A stretch of DNA of 64,000 bases from Pedobacter sp. SYP-B3415 (GTDB lineage Bacteria > Bacteroidota > Bacteroidia > Sphingobacteriales > Sphingobacteriaceae). The stretch lies in contig NZ_RXNQ01000008.1 of assembly GCF_004138205.1 (NCBI RefSeq), positions 35,483 through 99,482 of the forward strand. Reading direction: 5' to 3'. Position 1 is the first letter of the stretch. Every line of letters begins with the position of its first letter. The notes beneath the pieces are model-generated. The model saw only the letters and a list, made by a program, of their open reading frames with translations. It had not been told where the DNA came from and searched no databases. Positions 8,880 to 19,000 of the stretch are shown in pieces. The translations under genes were made by a program, and so were the position numbers.

Positions 8880-10736
8880 CTACCACTTTTTTCTGCGGCT
8901 GCTTTCTTTTTTATTGAATCCGCCAGAGCGGTCTGAACGTTCGGAACGGTCTGAGCGACTTTTGCCGGAGAAGTCTCTGAAGCCACCGCCGTTTGAGTCA
9001 CGGCGTGCACCAAAGCTGCGCCCGCCTTCACGACGACCACCGCCGCCGCCAAATCCCTGGCTTTCAGCCTCGCCAGAGCGTTCGATACGAACATCTCTGC
9101 CGTTAAATTCAACAGATTTAAATCCGCCGAACACTTTATCCACCACCTCGTTTTCAACCTCAAAGAATGAGAAGACACCTTTCAGGTCGATCTTACCAAC
9201 GCTTTTTCCGCTGATCTTTGCATGGTTGCACACAAAAGACAACATATCACCCCGGGTAAATTCATCTACCGCGCCCAGGTTAATAAACAGGCGTGTGTAA
9301 CTGCCGTCGCGGGCAGAACCACGACGTTCGCCTCTCTCGCGACGCTCTCCGCGTTCACCTCTTTCGCTGCGCTCTCCGCGCTCTCCACGCTCTCCGCGCT
9401 CGTAAGGAGTAACGTTCAGATCAGGTGCGTCACGGTAATATTCAAGGAAGCGGTTAAATTCAAGCGAAGCAAAACGTTTAATGACTTCTTCTTTCTCAAG
9501 ATCCTTAAACTCATCCATAATGCGCGGAATGTATTGCTCGATCTGGCTCTCATTTACCTCAACATTGTGAACTTTATGGATAAGGGAGAACAGTTGTTTT
9601 TCGCAAACCTCAAAACCGCCCGGTACTTCTGCCTTGGTAAAAGGCTTGCCGATAATACGTTCCAGCTGACGGATTTTGCCGGTTTCTTTAGCGTTGATGA
9701 TACAGATTGAAATACCGGATTTACCTGCACGCGCTGTACGGCCGCTGCGGTGTGTGTAACTTTCAATCTCGTCTGGCAATGCATAGTTAATCACGTGTGT
9801 CACGTTATTAACGTCGATACCACGTGCGGCAACATCAGTAGCAACAAGCAGTTGCATGCTGCGATCGCGGAAACGCTTCATTACCTTATCGCGCTGCTGC
9901 TGCGAAAGGTCGCCATGCAGTGCGTCAGCATTGTAACCATCTTTGATCAGGTTTTCGGCAACTTCCTGGGTATCCAGTTTTGTTTTGCAGAAAACAACGC
10001 CGAAAATATCCGGATTAAAGTCGACGATACGTTTAAGGGCATCATACTTTTCGCGGGCACGAACTACATAATATTCATGCTCAATATTGGCGTTGCCGCT
10101 GTTTTTGGTTCCCATGGTTAGTTCAACCGGACTATCCATGTAGTTTTTCGCAATTCTGCGAACCTCAGCAGGCATAGTGGCTGAGAACAGCCATGTTTTT
10201 TTGTCTTCAGGGGTTGTAGAAAGAATCTCATTGATGTCTTCCTGAAAGCCCATGTTGAGCATTTCGTCAGCCTCGTCGAGAACAACGTGTTTGACGTTTG
10301 AAAAATCGATCGCTTTGCGGCCGATAATGTCCAGCATGCGGCCGGGCGTGGCCACAACGATCTGAACACCGTTCCTGATCTCGCGCAGTTGTTGCACGAT
10401 GCTTGCACCGCCGTAAACGGCTACGATGTTCGCATTTGACAGGTTCTTGGAGAAATTTTTAAGGTCGTTCGCAATCTGAAGGCAAAGCTCGCGTGTAGGG
10501 CACAGAATAAGTGCCTGCGGCTTGTTGCTTTTAAAGTCGATTAGTTCCAGCAGCGGTAAGCCGAATGCTGCTGTTTTTCCTGTACCTGTCTGGGCCAAAC
10601 CAACAAAGTCATTATTGCCTTGTAACAGTACCGGAATCGCTTGTTCCTGGATGGGCGTAGGTTGCTCGAAACCGAGCTCCTTTATGGCATTAACGACATC
10701 ATCACTTATCCCCAATAATTGAAATGGGTTTATCAT
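8880..10736 (-). CDS. DEAD-box ATP-dependent RNA helicase (DeaD/CsdA type)
   Basis: Cytoplasmic RNA helicase likely acting in ribosome assembly or mRNA turnover, often cold-induced in this family. The order is Q motif (FEQPTPIQ), motif I AQTGTGKT, PTREL, TPGRM, DEAD box (LDEADEMLNMG), SAT, ATDVAARGID and HRSGRTARAG. A DbpA-like RNA-binding domain follows (about residues 465-545, SYTRLFINLGAVDEF). Between helicase core and RNA-binding domain is a GER/RER repeat tract, and the C-terminus is rich in Gly, Arg and Ser (RSDRSERSDRSGG). Length is 618 residues. The start ATG is preceded 19 bases upstream by a TACCTTTG promoter element. Confidence 0.94.
   Translation of the reverse strand: MINPFQLLGISDDVVNAIKELGFEQPTPIQEQAIPVLLQGNNDFVGLAQTGTGKTAAFGLPLLELIDFKSNKPQALILCPTRELCLQIANDLKNFSKNLSNANIVAVYGGASIVQQLREIRNGVQIVVATPGRMLDIIGRKAIDFSNVKHVVLDEADEMLNMGFQEDINEILSTTPEDKKTWLFSATMPAEVRRIAKNYMDSPVELTMGTKNSGNANIEHEYYVVRAREKYDALKRIVDFNPDIFGVVFCKTKLDTQEVAENLIKDGYNADALHGDLSQQQRDKVMKRFRDRSMQLLVATDVAARGIDVNNVTHVINYALPDEIESYTHRSGRTARAGKSGISICIINAKETGKIRQLERIIGKPFTKAEVPGGFEVCEKQLFSLIHKVHNVEVNESQIEQYIPRIMDEFKDLEKEEVIKRFASLEFNRFLEYYRDAPDLNVTPYERGERGERGERSERGERGERRERGERRGSARDGSYTRLFINLGAVDEFTRGDMLSFVCNHAKISGKSVGKIDLKGVFSFFEVENEVVDKVFGGFKSVEFNGRDVRIERSGEAESQGFGGGGGRREGGRSFGARRDSNGGGFRDFSGKSRSDRSERSDRSGGFNKKESSRRKKW
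9322..9402 (-). repeat. In-frame 9-base GER-coding repeat tract in helicase gene
   Basis: Degenerate tandem 9-base units (plus-strand form close to GCGCTCTCC) code for GERGERGERSERGERGERRERGER in the linker of the DEAD-box helicase. The near-identical units could expand or contract by slippage without a frame change. Confidence 0.75.
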
Positions 10737-10755
10737 GTCTTATTTTATTAAGGCG

Positions 10756-10763
10756 CAAAGGTA
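10756..10763 (-). promoter_or_regulatory. TAnnTTTG promoter element for RNA helicase
   Basis: Reads TACCTTTG on the minus strand, 19 bases before the helicase ATG, matching the Bacteroidota -7 consensus. No clear TTTG is seen at the expected upstream spacing. Confidence 0.45.
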
Positions 10764-10994
10764 CGCTTATTTTCCCGCATTATTAACGAGGCGTGAAAAT
10801 AGCAAGCAAATGCATCTGCTTAATAATCAGGAAAAAAGAACCGCTGTTACCGCTTTTGTGGCTTGATTCCGGTTAAAGGCCTCTTTTCACCGGCGTAAAT
10901 CAGATCTGAAGTCGGAAAAGATTATTCAATGCTGACAAATACGCCCTGTCCTGAAGTCGTATTTTGCCGCCTGTCAAACCGCCAAAACTGCTGA

Positions 10995-11462
10995 TTAACG
11001 CAGCCGGTCTGCGGAACGAATCAATTTTTCGTCTTTGTTGATACCGCGAATAGCCAGGATATTTAATAATACGGCAATCGCCGGACAAAAAGCACCGGGC
11101 CCGTAAACCGCCCCCTCAAGTCCACCGGGCAGGTCCTGTGCCACAACTGCACATGAGCCTATAAAGAAAAACGAGAGCACAATAGTTGCCAGGCATATTC
11201 TCTTTTGCGTGCGCCGGTTCCGGAAGCGAAAAATATTGCCGAAACAAAGAAGCGCAAGAATTACATTTGCTACCACCAGACCGGCAGAGACTTCGGTCTT
11301 CTGGCCGGCAGGTACGCTTCCGTTTTCTGTAGCGCTGATACCGATTGTATAAAAATGATAAGTTGTGTTACCTGCCTGCGTGCTCAATACCGGCAAAAAG
11401 AACATCGCAACAAAAACCAGGCATGCCAGAAGCAGCCAGACAGATTGTATTCTTTGTATCAT
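10995..11462 (-). CDS. DUF4293 family four-helix membrane protein
   Basis: Small inner-membrane protein of a family found almost only in Bacteroidota; its function is unknown. It begins with the family start MIQRIQSVWLLLA and ends with KDEKLIRSADRLR, both characteristic of DUF4293. Four hydrophobic segments are seen at about residues 6-24, 62-80, 90-108 and 122-142, so the chain should cross the membrane four times with cytoplasmic ends. It is divergent from truA across an 84-base spacer. The 250 bases between its stop and the helicase start show no gene. Confidence 0.85.
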   Translation of the reverse strand: MIQRIQSVWLLLACLVFVAMFFLPVLSTQAGNTTYHFYTIGISATENGSVPAGQKTEVSAGLVVANVILALLCFGNIFRFRNRRTQKRICLATIVLSFFFIGSCAVVAQDLPGGLEGAVYGPGAFCPAIAVLLNILAIRGINKDEKLIRSADRLR

Positions 11463-11483
11463 ATCAATTTAATAAAATCCGGG

Positions 11484-11491
11484 CAAATATA
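11484..11491 (-). promoter_or_regulatory. TAnnTTTG element for DUF4293 gene
   Basis: Reads TATATTTG on the minus strand, 22 bases upstream of the ATG. It matches the -7 consensus exactly; no -33 TTTG is seen. Confidence 0.4.
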
Positions 11492-11531
11492 TTTAAAACA
11501 AAAGCCCGCAGGCTAAATATAGATAAAAAAG

Positions 11532-11539
11532 TATTTTTG
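11532..11539 (+). promoter_or_regulatory. TAnnTTTG element very close to truA start
   Basis: TATTTTTG ends only seven bases before the TTG chosen as the truA start. If used, the mRNA would be nearly leaderless. Confidence 0.35.
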
Positions 11540-11546
11540 CATCACT

Positions 11547-12311
11547 TTGAGCACCACGCGTTATTTTATTGAGCTTGCCTATGATGGAACGTCCTTCCAT
11601 GGCTGGCAAATACAACCCAATGCAGTTTCTGTACAGGAATTGCTCGACCGTGCGCTCAGCACCTGTTTCCGTACGCCTGTGCAGACCACGGGTTGCGGAA
11701 GAACGGATACCGGTGTACATGCGACCCGGTTTTTTGCACATTTCGATCTTCCTGAAAGCATAGGCCGGGCAGAACAACAGGTTCATGCCGTAAACGCATT
11801 ACTTCCCTATCAAATTGGAGTGAAACGCATATTTGCTGTTCAGGCCGATGCCCATGCCCGGTTTGACGCTACGTCACGTACCTATCATTATTTCATACAT
11901 ACCAGGAAAGATCCCTTCAGGCATCAGCGCTCATGGCTGCTGCGCGACGAACTGAACCTGGCAGCCATGAATGAAGCGGCATCCAGGCTGTTTCATCATA
12001 CTGACTTTTCCTGCTTCAGTAAATCGAACACCCAGACATTTACCAATAATTGCCGGATAAGCGAGGCGGTGTTTACAGCGCTTCCAGACAATGGGCTGCA
12101 ATTCACCATATCTGCAGACCGCTTTCTGCGCAACATGGTGCGCGCGATTGTTGGTACGCTGGCCGACGTGGGGCGGGCGAAACTCTCGGCTGATGCTTTT
12201 GATCAGATTATTGAAAGCAGGAACCGCAGCAACGCCGGTCAATCCGTTCCTGCCTGCGGACTCTATCTTGTAAACATAACTTATCCCTACGTAAACGAAT
12301 GGCAGCAGTAA
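11547..12311 (+). CDS. truA: tRNA pseudouridine(38-40) synthase
   Basis: Isomerises uridines 38-40 in the anticodon stem-loop of tRNAs. The catalytic aspartate is Asp54 in GCGRTDTGVHA, and the N-terminal RYFIELAYDGT and C-terminal FLRNMVRAIVGTL blocks are typical. Length 254 residues is normal. The start is taken as TTG at 11547, because there is no in-frame ATG between the stop at 11520 and the conserved RYF block. The gene overlaps the following ABC exporter gene by 13 bases, which suggests translational coupling. Confidence 0.93.
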   Translation: MSTTRYFIELAYDGTSFHGWQIQPNAVSVQELLDRALSTCFRTPVQTTGCGRTDTGVHATRFFAHFDLPESIGRAEQQVHAVNALLPYQIGVKRIFAVQADAHARFDATSRTYHYFIHTRKDPFRHQRSWLLRDELNLAAMNEAASRLFHHTDFSCFSKSNTQTFTNNCRISEAVFTALPDNGLQFTISADRFLRNMVRAIVGTLADVGRAKLSADAFDQIIESRNRSNAGQSVPACGLYLVNITYPYVNEWQQ

Positions 12312-14074
12312 CCGGCGACGCATATGATTTTGGCTTAATGAAGCGAATTTTCGGGTACGTCAAACCGTACCGGCGAATTTTTTTCTGGTCGGTCGTTCTG
12401 ACCATCCTTTTGGCTGCGGTTGCCCCCCTAAGGCCATGGCTGATCAAGTATACGCTTGACCACTACATTCTGCAGGATCAGCACAATGGTCTCGTGATGA
12501 TGATGGTGGTCATGCTGGTGCTGCTTGTACTCCAGTCTTTGATCCAATATCAGCATACGTTATTAACCAATCATCTGGGCCAGTCGGTAATACGGGATTT
12601 GCGCATATCGGTTTTCAACCATATCACACGTTTGCGTCTGAAGTTTTTTGACAAGACACCCATCGGCCAGTTAATTACCCGAACTGTTTCCGATCTTGAA
12701 ACAATCGCAGATATTTTCTCTGAAGGGTTGATCGTTATTATCGGCGATGTTTTGCAGGTAGCGGTGATTATTGCATGGATGGCGTTTGAAGACTGGGAAC
12801 TTACGATTGTCGTGTTGCTTCCTATGCCACTGCTTATTTTTGCAACCCGGATTTTTCAGAAATCCATCAAATCAGCATTTCAATCTGTACGGGCCGAAGT
12901 ATCAAATTTAAACACGTTCCTGCAGGAGCACATTACAGGAATTTCCATTATTCAATATTTCGCGCGCGAAAAACAGGAATATAACAAGTTTAAAAAGATC
13001 AATTCCCGTTACCGCGATGCAAACATCCGCTCAAACTGGTATTATTCTATCTTTTTCCCGGTCGTGGAGATTATATCAGCCATGTCTCTCGGCTTACTTG
13101 TGTGGTATGGCGCAAAAAGCATTTTGGCTAAACCATTTGACGCTTCGCCGGGCACCATTGCAGAATTTATCCTCTTTATCAATATGCTGTTCAGACCCAT
13201 TCGCGAACTGGCTGATAAATTTAACACGCTGCAGATGGGCATGGTCGGCGCTGAACGCGTCTTTAAGGTATTGGATACGAAAGAGCATACGCCTGACAAA
13301 GGCAGTCTTGCGCCTGCGAAGCTTGAAGGAAATGTGATATTTGACCGCGTGTGGTTTGCTTACAATGATGAGAATTGGGTGCTGAAGGAACTATCTTTCG
13401 AGGTGCGCGCCGGAGAAACCGTGGCGCTGGTTGGCGCAACGGGCGCAGGCAAATCATCAACCATCAATATATTAAACCGTTTCTACGAGATCGGGCGTGG
13501 TAACATCCTGCTCGACGGTCATGATATTCATGAATACCGGCTTGATTATCTGCGCCGTAATATCGCAACCGTCTTGCAGGACGTATTTCTTTTTTCAGAC
13601 AGCATTCTGAACAATATTACGCTTGGGCATCCGGGCATCAGCATGGAAACGGTTACCGATGCTGCTAAAAAAGTCGGAGCCCATGATTTTATCGCGAAAC
13701 TTCCGGGCGGTTACCAGTATAATGTCATGGAACGTGGCGCTACGCTTTCTGCCGGACAGGCGCAACTCATCTCGTTTATCCGGGCATTTGTCCACAATCC
13801 GGCCATTCTGGTGCTGGATGAGGCTACCTCATCTGTTGACACAGAAACAGAGTTGATGATCCAGCACGCCATTAATAACCTGATGCAGGGAAGAACGGCC
13901 ATTGTTATTGCCCACCGGCTGTCGACAATTCAGAAAGCCGACAAAATTATTGTACTCGATAAGGGCGAAATTAAGGAGATGGGAACGCATCATGAATTGC
14001 TTAGAATTGGCGGATACTATAAAAAATTGTACGATTTGCAATTCAGTTCAACCGGAATTGATAAAACCGTCTGA
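12299..14074 (+). CDS. MsbA-like ABC exporter, fused permease and ATPase
   Basis: Homodimeric-type ABC exporter half-transporter of the inner membrane. The N-terminal part has six membrane helices (about residues 20-310, ABC_membrane domain). The C-terminal ATPase has Walker A GATGAGKSS, Walker B ILVLDEATSSVD and the H-loop IAHRLST. The signature motif reads LSAGQ rather than LSGGQ, a known conservative variant. The family exports lipids, lipid A precursors, peptides or drugs; the substrate cannot be told here. It starts inside the 3' end of truA (13-base overlap) and is probably co-transcribed with it. Confidence 0.92.
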   Translation: MAAVTGDAYDFGLMKRIFGYVKPYRRIFFWSVVLTILLAAVAPLRPWLIKYTLDHYILQDQHNGLVMMMVVMLVLLVLQSLIQYQHTLLTNHLGQSVIRDLRISVFNHITRLRLKFFDKTPIGQLITRTVSDLETIADIFSEGLIVIIGDVLQVAVIIAWMAFEDWELTIVVLLPMPLLIFATRIFQKSIKSAFQSVRAEVSNLNTFLQEHITGISIIQYFAREKQEYNKFKKINSRYRDANIRSNWYYSIFFPVVEIISAMSLGLLVWYGAKSILAKPFDASPGTIAEFILFINMLFRPIRELADKFNTLQMGMVGAERVFKVLDTKEHTPDKGSLAPAKLEGNVIFDRVWFAYNDENWVLKELSFEVRAGETVALVGATGAGKSSTINILNRFYEIGRGNILLDGHDIHEYRLDYLRRNIATVLQDVFLFSDSILNNITLGHPGISMETVTDAAKKVGAHDFIAKLPGGYQYNVMERGATLSAGQAQLISFIRAFVHNPAILVLDEATSSVDTETELMIQHAINNLMQGRTAIVIAHRLSTIQKADKIIVLDKGEIKEMGTHHELLRIGGYYKKLYDLQFSSTGIDKTV

Positions 14075-14103
14075 CAAAAGTGACATTCCGGGCGTTTTTT
14101 CTC

Positions 14104-14111
14104 TATATTTG
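14104..14111 (+). promoter_or_regulatory. TAnnTTTG element before ECF sigma gene
   Basis: TATATTTG, an exact -7 match, lies 17 bases upstream of the TTG start of the sigma factor gene. No TTTG at -33 is seen. Confidence 0.45.
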
Positions 14112-14128
14112 GGTTCAACGCTTCAATT

Positions 14129-14704
14129 TTGTCTCAGCAAACCGATACCAGCAGCCAGGAACTCTTCTTTTTGATTGGGCAGGGAGACGAACGTGCTTTT
14201 GAAAGACTCTATGACCGCTACTGGAAAGCATTATTTAACCAGGCCTGCAAGCGCTTAAACGATCCGGAAAAAAGCCGGGACATAGTTCAGAATGTATTTA
14301 TGGATATCTGGAACAGGCGTGCTGTTCTTGCCGTTGAAAACCCCGAAGCGTATCTGCGAACGGCCATCAGATTTCAGGTTATAAAAGAAACTGCCAAACA
14401 TGCCGGGCATTTTGCAGATGTGTTTGAAAACGAGATCAGTTCCTGTTTTCTTGCGGATGATCTGCTTGCTGATCATGAAATGCAAAACCTGCTGCGCTTG
14501 TTTTTAGAAGCGCTTCCTGCCAAACGCAGGCGCATCTTCGAGCTTCATTACTTCGAAGCGCATAGCACCACTGCTATAGCCGAACAGCTGTGCTTAAACA
14601 GAAAAACGGTGCAAAACCAACTGCATAGTGCCGCCCGCCTGCTGCGGCTTCGCCTTCAGCAGTTCCTGATTATATGCACCTTTCTCGGCTCTCTGCTTAG
14701 GTAA
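14129..14704 (+). CDS. ECF RNA polymerase sigma factor (FecI-like)
   Basis: Alternative sigma factor of 191 residues, expected to direct RNA polymerase to a small regulon, most likely the SusCD/cyanophycinase genes just downstream. Region 2 spans FERLYDRYWKALFNQA to DIVQNVFMDIWNRR. Region 4 shows the helix-turn-helix LPAKRRRIFELHYFEAHST followed by IAEQLCLNRKTVQNQL. The start is a TTG, because no in-frame ATG precedes region 2. The FecR anti-sigma gene follows after 92 bases. This pairing with an STN-containing SusC is the standard Bacteroidota trans-envelope signalling layout. Confidence 0.9.
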   Translation: MSQQTDTSSQELFFLIGQGDERAFERLYDRYWKALFNQACKRLNDPEKSRDIVQNVFMDIWNRRAVLAVENPEAYLRTAIRFQVIKETAKHAGHFADVFENEISSCFLADDLLADHEMQNLLRLFLEALPAKRRRIFELHYFEAHSTTAIAEQLCLNRKTVQNQLHSAARLLRLRLQQFLIICTFLGSLLR

Positions 14705-14796
14705 ACTGCCAAATACCTGCGCGATTTAAAAAAAAAGAAATCCGGCTTGGGATTTTTCAGGTCTTCGCGTACTTCATTATACATACCAGCAAATTA

Positions 14797-16020
14797 ATGA
14801 AGTTGCAAAAGCTCAGAAATTCGTTTCGCGCCATGGTTCGCCGTTATGCGTCAGGCAAAGCCAGCGAAGCGGAGCATAAGTTTCTCAATACCTATTATGA
14901 CAGTTTTAGTGAGCAAAACGGTTCGAAGCTGACCGATGCTGAAACTGAAGCCATGGGTGCAGAAATGCGAACGCACCTGCTTGAACACGTAAGGAAGCAG
15001 CCCGGGCCGCGTTGGCTGCGCTTACGGCCTGCCGTACAGCTGGGCGCCGCTGCCGCTGTTGCTCTGATCGTAGCCGGTCTCGTTTTTCTCCAGAACCGTG
15101 CTGTGCAGCCCAACGTGTTTACGCATCTGAATACACAAAAAGATAACGATATTCTGCCGGGAGCAGATGCGGCCATGCTAACTCTGTCAGACGGCAGCCA
15201 GGTAGCGCTTACCGGAAACGACAAGCCGGAAATTCTTGATCCTTCGGGCATGCGTATTGGCAATAGAAATACCGGAGAGCTTGATTACAGGAATACCGCC
15301 TCAGCGCGTTACGCAGGGGAATACCATAAAATAGAAACGCCTCTTGGCGGACAATACCGGCTTATACTCCCTGATGGTACAAAAGTCTGGCTAAATGCAG
15401 GATCTTCCCTGCGTTATCCTGCATCTTTCAATGCAAGAATGCCGGCGCCGAGGCAGGTCGAACTATCCGGCGAAGCCTATTTTGAAGTGATGCATTATGA
15501 CGGCGAAGGCGGCAGTCCGCTGCCATTCAAAGTGCAGAGCCATGCCGGAACACTACACGAACAAACGGTTGAAGTGCTGGGAACGCATTTCAATATCAAT
15601 ACGTATCAGGATGCCAGCCTCAGCCGGATCACCCTTATGGAGGGAAGTGTAAGGGTCAGGCGCCCCGAGGGCTTGCGTGAACTGAAGCCCGGTCAGCAAC
15701 TTTTAGCCTGGACAGGCGGAATGAAAGTCGGGCAGGCCGATCTGGCCGAAGCAATAGCCTGGAAAAATAACCAGTTTATGTTCAACAATACCTCGCTCTC
15801 TGATATTCTGAGGCAGCTGGACCGCTGGTACAACATCAGAACAGAAGCTAACCCAATTGCAGACAGGAAAAGGTATAGCGGCGTCATTTCAAGGCGTGTC
15901 AATTTATCTGAAGTGCTGAAAATGCTTGAGCTAACAGGCAACGTACGCTTCAAACTGGAAGATAACCGGACGCTGAAAGTAAGTTTAAACGAAACCAACA
16001 AACGATATAACCACGATTAA
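14797..16020 (+). CDS. FecR family anti-sigma factor
   Basis: Membrane-bound anti-sigma factor that holds the adjacent ECF sigma factor until the outer-membrane SusC signals substrate. The N-terminal cytoplasmic region (residues 1-79) is followed by one membrane helix (about 80-98, rich in Ala/Val). The periplasmic FecR domain (about 175-290) includes TPLGGQYRLILPDGTKVWLN, SGEAYFEV and TLMEGSVRV. A C-terminal DUF4974-like part (about 325-395) contains NTSLSDILRQLDRWYN. Length 407 is typical. The SusC gene begins 10 bases downstream, so FecR and SusC are very likely co-transcribed. Confidence 0.93.
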   Translation: MKLQKLRNSFRAMVRRYASGKASEAEHKFLNTYYDSFSEQNGSKLTDAETEAMGAEMRTHLLEHVRKQPGPRWLRLRPAVQLGAAAAVALIVAGLVFLQNRAVQPNVFTHLNTQKDNDILPGADAAMLTLSDGSQVALTGNDKPEILDPSGMRIGNRNTGELDYRNTASARYAGEYHKIETPLGGQYRLILPDGTKVWLNAGSSLRYPASFNARMPAPRQVELSGEAYFEVMHYDGEGGSPLPFKVQSHAGTLHEQTVEVLGTHFNINTYQDASLSRITLMEGSVRVRRPEGLRELKPGQQLLAWTGGMKVGQADLAEAIAWKNNQFMFNNTSLSDILRQLDRWYNIRTEANPIADRKRYSGVISRRVNLSEVLKMLELTGNVRFKLEDNRTLKVSLNETNKRYNHD

Positions 16021-16030
16021 CCAATAATTT

Positions 16031-19000
16031 ATGAATTCAGAACCTCTACCCACAAACAAGGCAGGAACCCGGCTAAACAACGGTGGCCGGCGATTGCAGC
16101 CAAATGGCCGTTTGGCTCTGGTGTTGCTTATGCTGTTATCCTTGCAGCTGTCGGCCGCCGCATTTTCACAACGGCTCAACCTTACCGGCAAAAACAAGCC
16201 CCTTGAGCTCATCTTAAAAGAGGTAAACCGCCAAACGGGCTATTTCTTTTTGTATGACATTGACCTCGTAAAGCAGCGTGCGCAGCCGGTTACTGTTCAG
16301 TTAAAGAATGCCAGCCTCGAGGATGCATTAAATACGATTTTACGCGGACAGCCATTTAGCTGGGAAATACGCGAAAATACTATTTTGCTTAAACCTGCTG
16401 CAGTAAGCCCGAAACAGGAAACCGTCCGTGTGCAAGGCAGTGTGGTCGACGAAAACGGCGGGCCTCTGCCGGGTGCAACAGTTCGCGTAAAAAACAGCGG
16501 AGCCACCGTAAGCACCAGACAGGATGGTTCATTTGTAATCTCAGCACCTGCAAATGCAACACTCGTCATCAGCTACATCGGTTATGAAAACCGGGAATTT
16601 GCCGCACGGGAAAATGCCGGAACCCTGCAAATGAAACTGCTTGCTGGCAACCTGAGCGAAGTAACCGTAACCGGATACACAGCTTATCTCAAGGATCAGT
16701 CGCCAATTGCCGCAAAAACTGTAGCAGCAGAAAATATCAATCAGGTTCCGGGACTAACGGTAGACCAGATCTTACAGGGCCGTGTGGCCGGTATGAGCGT
16801 AATTTCGAGCTCCGGGCAACCCGGGCAAAGTGCATCGGTCACCATTCGTGGTATAGGTAGTGTGAACGGATCGTCTACGCCCCTGTATGTGCTTGATGGA
16901 ATTCCGATTGAAGCGGGATATTTTCAGACATTGAATCCTGAAGATATTGAAAGTGCAACCGTATTGAAAGATGCCTCGGCAAAAGCACTTTATGGCTCGC
17001 GCGGATCGAATGGTGTGGTTGTTCTTACAACCAAGAAAGGCCAGGCAGGCAAGTTTTCCCTGCAATACAATTCGCAATATGGCTTCTCGAACCTGAGCCG
17101 CCCCAACTTCATCATGATGAACACGGAACAGCGGTTACGTTTTGAAGAAGAGGTCGGCGTTGACTTTGGCCGGAACATTGGTCCCGGATGGACCTATTCG
17201 CCGAAAAATCCGAATTATACAGGTGGAACGGCGGCATTCAGACAACGTGCTGATTTTATCCTTGATAGTTTACGTAAGATCGATACCGACTGGCGCGACA
17301 TCTTTTTTCAACGCGGCAAATTTCAGGAGCAGCAGCTTAGCCTGAGCGGCGGTAACGATAATATCCGCTATTACAACTCATTTAATTATTACGATCAGGA
17401 AGGCGTGGCAAAACGTACCGGGCTTGAGCGTTATGCCCTGCGCAGTAACGTCGACTTCAAGGCAGACAAGTTTTCTGGTAATGTGAACGTTTCACTTGGT
17501 TATTCGAATTCAAGCTTCACCGAAGGTGAGGGCGGTACAGGAGCGGGAACGGCAATGGCCTCTGTTTATTATGCCCTTCCATATGAATACCCTTATGCGT
17601 CAGACGGAACACTCATCCACCCGGGTAACCGTTCGTCTTACTTTATCGTTGACCAGCGCGAAGGCAGCCAGGGTCTGGAGCGGCTGCTTAATTCGGCCAA
17701 CAAAACTGATCAGTTGAAATCGATCATTGGAACTACCCTGGCCTACCAGATCCTTCCTGAACTCAAAATCAGCACACGTGCCGGTATCGACTACAGGAAC
17801 TCGACCGATATGTTATTCATTAATCCTGATTCTTATTACGGGTCGCGAAGCAACTCAACCACCCTTGGCGGCAAAGGCCGGTTTGAAGAGGGTACAAGAC
17901 GTAACTTTAACATCGTTTCGACTACAGGGCTTACCTTCAACAAACTTTTTGCGGGTGTACATGACCTGGAAGTCTCCGGTTTTTATGAATACAATTACAA
18001 CAACTACAACTCGTTCGGATTTACCGGATTTGGCGTTGATGGTCGCCTGCCCGAAACCCCTGCTGGTGTAACTAATGGCAGCGCAACATTTCTGCCGATT
18101 GTAAGCGGTGGCAAAACACGCAGTGCGCTGGCTTCATTTATGACTGTTGGTCGTTACACTTTTGATAACCGGTACACGCTTACGGCGAGCTACCGCTATG
18201 ATGGTTCCACCAAGGTGGCACCAAAAAACAAATGGCATGGTTTCTACTCTTTCGGCGCAAACTGGAACGCCAAAGCTGAAGATTTTCTGCGGGGCGTAGA
18301 ATGGCTGAATGACCTCCGGGTACGCGCCAGCTATGGAACCACGGCCAGCCAGCTGCCGGGTGAGTTTAACTACCTGCCACAATTTGATACCCAGACCTCC
18401 TATGGCGGTGTTACCGGTATCCGTGCCAGGACACCAGGCAATGCAGACTATGACTGGGAATATGTAGATGAATTTAATGCCGGCATTGACGCTGCCTTTT
18501 TTAAAGGTGGTCGCCTGCGCATTACAGCCGATTTTTACAACCGCATTACGCGCAACATGTTTTTTGATCAGCCGCTCTCGGCAACTTCCGGTTTTGACGT
18601 GCTGGCGCTCAGCTCAGGCAAAATGCGCAACCGCGGTATCGAGTTTGAGGTTAGCGGCGACGTGCTGAAGTCTGCCGATTTCAGCTGGTCGCTGGGTGTA
18701 AACGGGGGGTACAATAAAAACAGAATCCTGTTTCTTACGCCGCTTGCTGAGCAATTGCCAGATGGCGACAGCCGCATCTTCAAAGTTGGTTTGCCATATG
18801 GCACCTATTACGCACCTGACTGGGCGGGCGTAAATCCGCAAACGGGCGAAGCACAATATTACAACCTGGATGGCAGTATCACAACCAGTTATAATGCGGC
18901 CGCTCAGAGCGCCACAAATTCGGGGTCGCTCTTCCCGACATTTACGGGGGGCTTTAACACGTCTGTACGCTGGAAAGGCTTCACAGCCAGTGCCCTCTTT

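Noticed and set aside
12299..14074. LSAGQ in place of LSGGQ in the ABC exporter as a sign of a dead ATPase site
   Set aside because: This is a known conservative variant, and Walker A, Walker B and the H-loop are intact.
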